Source of the DNA: Cyclobacteriaceae bacterium
Lineage (GTDB): Bacteria; Bacteroidota; Bacteroidia; Cytophagales; Cyclobacteriaceae
DNA length: 7,214 nucleotides
Assembly: GCA_029882675.1 (NCBI GenBank)
Contig: JAOUKJ010000200.1
Location: forward strand, 1 to 7,214
Direction: 5' to 3'
Shown one piece after another: positions 6,099 to 7,214 of this stretch (position 1 is the stretch's first letter; every line of letters begins with the position of its first letter). The position numbers and the translations under genes were made by a program. A model generated the notes under the pieces. The model was given only the letters and a program-made list of their open reading frames with translations, made no database searches and had not been told where the DNA came from.

Positions 6099-6761
6099 TC
6101 ACCTCCCAAACAATCCACGCATCATAGCCGGATTTATGGACACAAGTGAATCCACACAACAACTGGCCTTGGAAAGATTCTGCTTCCCTGAGTTTGGATT
6201 GATCAATCCAATCACCTTCATGCCGGCATCAACACCTGCCTGTACACCATGTTGTGAATCTTCAATAACAACACATGCCTCCGGATCCACTCCCAACTGA
6301 TGAGCCGTTTTGAGAAATATCTCCGGGTGGGGCTTGCTTTGTTTCACTTGCTCACCGCTCACAATGGCCCGCATATAGGCGGATAGTCCGTATTTTTCAA
6401 CCACACCCTGTATATACTCCATGTTGGAAGACGATGCAATAGCCATCGGCAGGCCTTCCTTTTGAATTTCCGTCATCAACTCCTTAATGCCTGCCAACAG
6501 GATATTGTTACACTGAGCCAGTGTTTGCATGTTTCTGCGGTGTTGATCTTCGCGCAACTCATCCTTTGACTTTTTCAAACCATAGGTTGCAATGATTGCA
6601 TCCCACATGTTGGCATTGGAGGTACCTGTGTATTTGATCATATCAGGCGCCCCCACCTCTACCCCTAAATCACCGAGCATATTGATCACCACTTTTACAT
6701 GCAGGGGCTCGCTGTCGATAATCACCCCGTCCATATCGAAAATTACTGCGCTAAGCGACAT
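6099..6761 (-). CDS. HAD-superfamily hydrolase, subfamily IA (phosphoglucomutase/sugar-phosphatase-like)
   Basis: This is a 220-residue soluble haloacid dehalogenase-type enzyme acting on a small phosphorylated metabolite. All four catalytic motifs are visible: motif I FDMDGV with the nucleophile Asp9 and the acid/base Asp11; motif II Ser110 in IASSS; motif III Lys143 in QSKPHPEIF; and motif IV Glu167-Asp168 in VIEDSQHG. The helical cap lies between about 17 and 90 and begins with IIDSEPLH, typical of the beta-phosphoglucomutase / 2-deoxyglucose-6-phosphatase group. Whether it is a mutase or a phosphatase cannot be decided here; no sugar-phosphorylase gene is nearby to support a mutase. The length is normal and the gene is complete. 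It is the first gene of the minus-strand group and probably shares a transcript with the PAS-LuxR gene 68 bp downstream. The ATG at 6761 is chosen because it leaves the usual short run before motif I. Confidence 0.9.
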   Translation of the reverse strand: MSLSAVIFDMDGVIIDSEPLHVKVVINMLGDLGVEVGAPDMIKYTGTSNANMWDAIIATYGLKKSKDELREDQHRRNMQTLAQCNNILLAGIKELMTEIQKEGLPMAIASSSNMEYIQGVVEKYGLSAYMRAIVSGEQVKQSKPHPEIFLKTAHQLGVDPEACVVIEDSQHGVQAGVDAGMKVIGLINPNSGKQNLSKASCCVDSLVSINPAMMRGLFGR

Positions 6762-6835
6762 ACTTTATATTATCTAATTGAATGATTGGGGAATTGAGCA
6801 TCCCGCACTTACCTTTACTTCAGTGAAAATTGTTT

Positions 6836-6843
6836 CAAAATTA
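6836..6843 (-). promoter_or_regulatory. Possible -7 promoter element (TAATTTTG) for the HAD-LuxR genes
   Basis: On the minus strand TAATTTTG matches TAnnTTTG exactly and would give a leader of about 65-70 nt before the HAD start. Minus-strand TTG triplets lie 15 and 24 bases upstream, on either side of the preferred spacing. Runs of T on the minus strand (A tracts within 6845-6880 on the plus strand) sit just upstream and could act as an upstream promoter element. Confidence 0.4.
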
Positions 6844-7073
6844 CAAAAAAAGGCTACACAAAAAACACAAGGTAAAAAAACGAATTCCAATATGCTGGAA
6901 GTAGGTCTTAAAACACATTCCCCTACTAACAATGTTGCGAGTAGTGCGCACGCAAAATACACCAGATGTATAAACCGGAAGCTAAAATTACTGCAAGGAA
7001 TATTTGCAAGCCATCCTGCGGAAAATATCCGCTCGCTTCTGCCCTTTGTAAAGCCTTTATGAATTTATTTTAG

Positions 7074-7108
7074 ATGTTTAAACATATATATGAACGAATA
7101 CATATGTA
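7074..7108. promoter_or_regulatory. Three consecutive AT-rich palindromes
   Basis: Three perfect palindromes lie within 35 bases: ATGTTTAAACAT (7074-7085), CATATATATG (7083-7092) and TACATATGTA (7099-7108). They run directly into a TAAATTTG element at 7107, which suggests a regulator-binding region. AT-rich DNA produces such symmetry by chance fairly often, so this is tentative. Confidence 0.3.
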
Positions 7109-7114
7109 AATTTG
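7107..7114 (+). promoter_or_regulatory. Possible -7 promoter element (TAAATTTG) near the right edge
   Basis: TAAATTTG is an exact TAnnTTTG match on the plus strand, identical to the element before tnaA. No TTG lies at the -33 distance. Transcription from here would begin near 7121 and run into the hairpin and T run that end near 7197, giving a short RNA of about 75 nt if the hairpin terminates. Confidence 0.28.
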
Positions 7115-7133
7115 TTAATCCTAATAGTACAAT

Positions 7134-7197
7134 AAAACATTGCCGTGAATTGTAATTAATCAAATTCATTAATTCCACACGGCTGAAGTGTTTTTTT
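7134..7197. terminator. Hairpin followed by seven T (intrinsic terminator, orientation uncertain)
   Basis: GCCGTG (7142-7147) pairs with CACGGC (7178-7183), and AATTAAT (7154-7160) with ATTAATT (7168-7174), around a CAAATTC loop and a 6-by-3 internal loop. The outer AAAACATT (7134-7141) can extend the stem imperfectly with bases 7186-7194, inside a T7 run (7191-7197). On the plus strand this resembles an intrinsic terminator. It could equally serve a minus-strand gene whose stop codon (TAA, read from 7202 to 7200) lies just to the right. Confidence 0.45.
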
Positions 7198-7214
7198 ACT
7201 TAACAGGCATTGCT

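Larger units (their letters stand above)
6762..7214. other. 453-bp stretch without a convincing gene
   Basis: No reading frame here looks like a real protein. A 94-codon plus-strand frame (6778-7062) starts 16 bp from the HAD start codon, has low-complexity Lys/Thr/Ser-rich content and no recognisable motif. A 62-codon minus-strand frame also lacks features. The left part holds the presumed HAD promoter and A-rich tracts. A 5-bp GC-rich hairpin (GCGGA at 7018-7022, TCCGC at 7028-7032) is in the middle. From 7074 onward the DNA is AT-rich with palindromes, a promoter-like element and a hairpin with a T run. Confidence 0.6.

Noticed and set aside
6775..6798. Repetition of ATTG/AATTG words before the HAD start.
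   Set aside because: Only three loosely spaced copies without a constant period, not enough to call a repeat.
6778..7062. A 94-codon open reading frame on the plus strand, divergent from the HAD gene.
   Set aside because: It covers the presumed HAD promoter region, has low-complexity Lys/Thr/Ser-rich content, no family motif and no start signal. It looks like a chance frame in A-rich DNA.
1296..7114. Four exact TAnnTTTG matches as proof of promoters.
   Set aside because: In about 1 kb of AT-rich intergenic DNA read on both strands, a couple of matches are expected by chance, and none has a well-spaced TTG. They are kept only as low-confidence candidates.

Overview
The window looks like a chromosomal stretch from a Bacteroidota bacterium, probably a free-living Cytophagales-type lineage. 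This is inferred from three things: lipoprotein signal peptides on a sulfatase-linked cytochrome and on a YfbK-type VWA protein, starts without clear Shine-Dalgarno sequences, and several matches to the Bacteroidota -7 promoter element TAnnTTTG. Base composition is moderate. I see no phage, transposon, CRISPR, rRNA or tRNA signatures.

Left half, plus strand. The window opens inside the C-terminal part of an arylsulfatase-like gene (to 493), whose frame appears broken by a single-base loss near position 21. It overlaps by one base a small lipoprotein that joins a c-type cytochrome domain to a PA14-like domain (493-1254). A PAP2-family membrane phosphatase (1372-1932) and a YfbK-type von Willebrand factor A lipoprotein (2124-3617) follow. 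Two arrays of the same 7-bp unit (consensus AGATATT) sit directly behind the stop codons of the cytochrome gene and the PAP2 gene. One is degenerate (6 units) and the other is nearly perfect (12 units).

Right half, minus strand. Reading leftwards from 6761 are a HAD-superfamily phosphatase/phosphomutase (6761-6099), a PAS-LuxR transcription regulator (6030-5242) and a tryptophanase (5021-3642), which converges on the VWA gene. The HAD and LuxR genes are 68 bp apart and could be one transcript. A hairpin follows luxR, and a separate promoter-like element then precedes tryptophanase, so tryptophanase probably has its own roughly 160-nt leader. Diagnostic active-site residues mark the enzyme as tryptophanase (indole-forming) rather than tyrosine phenol-lyase. 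Whether the neighbouring LuxR protein controls it is only a guess from adjacency.

The last 453 bases (6762-7214) hold no convincing gene. They contain the presumed HAD promoter region, three consecutive AT-rich palindromes, a TAAATTTG element and a hairpin followed by seven T. These could be a small RNA with its terminator, or the terminator of a gene entering from the right.

I did not find a clearly new multi-gene system. The points most worth a second look are the sulfatase/cytochrome-PA14 coupling, the paired heptad arrays at gene ends, the tryptophanase leader and the structured right edge.
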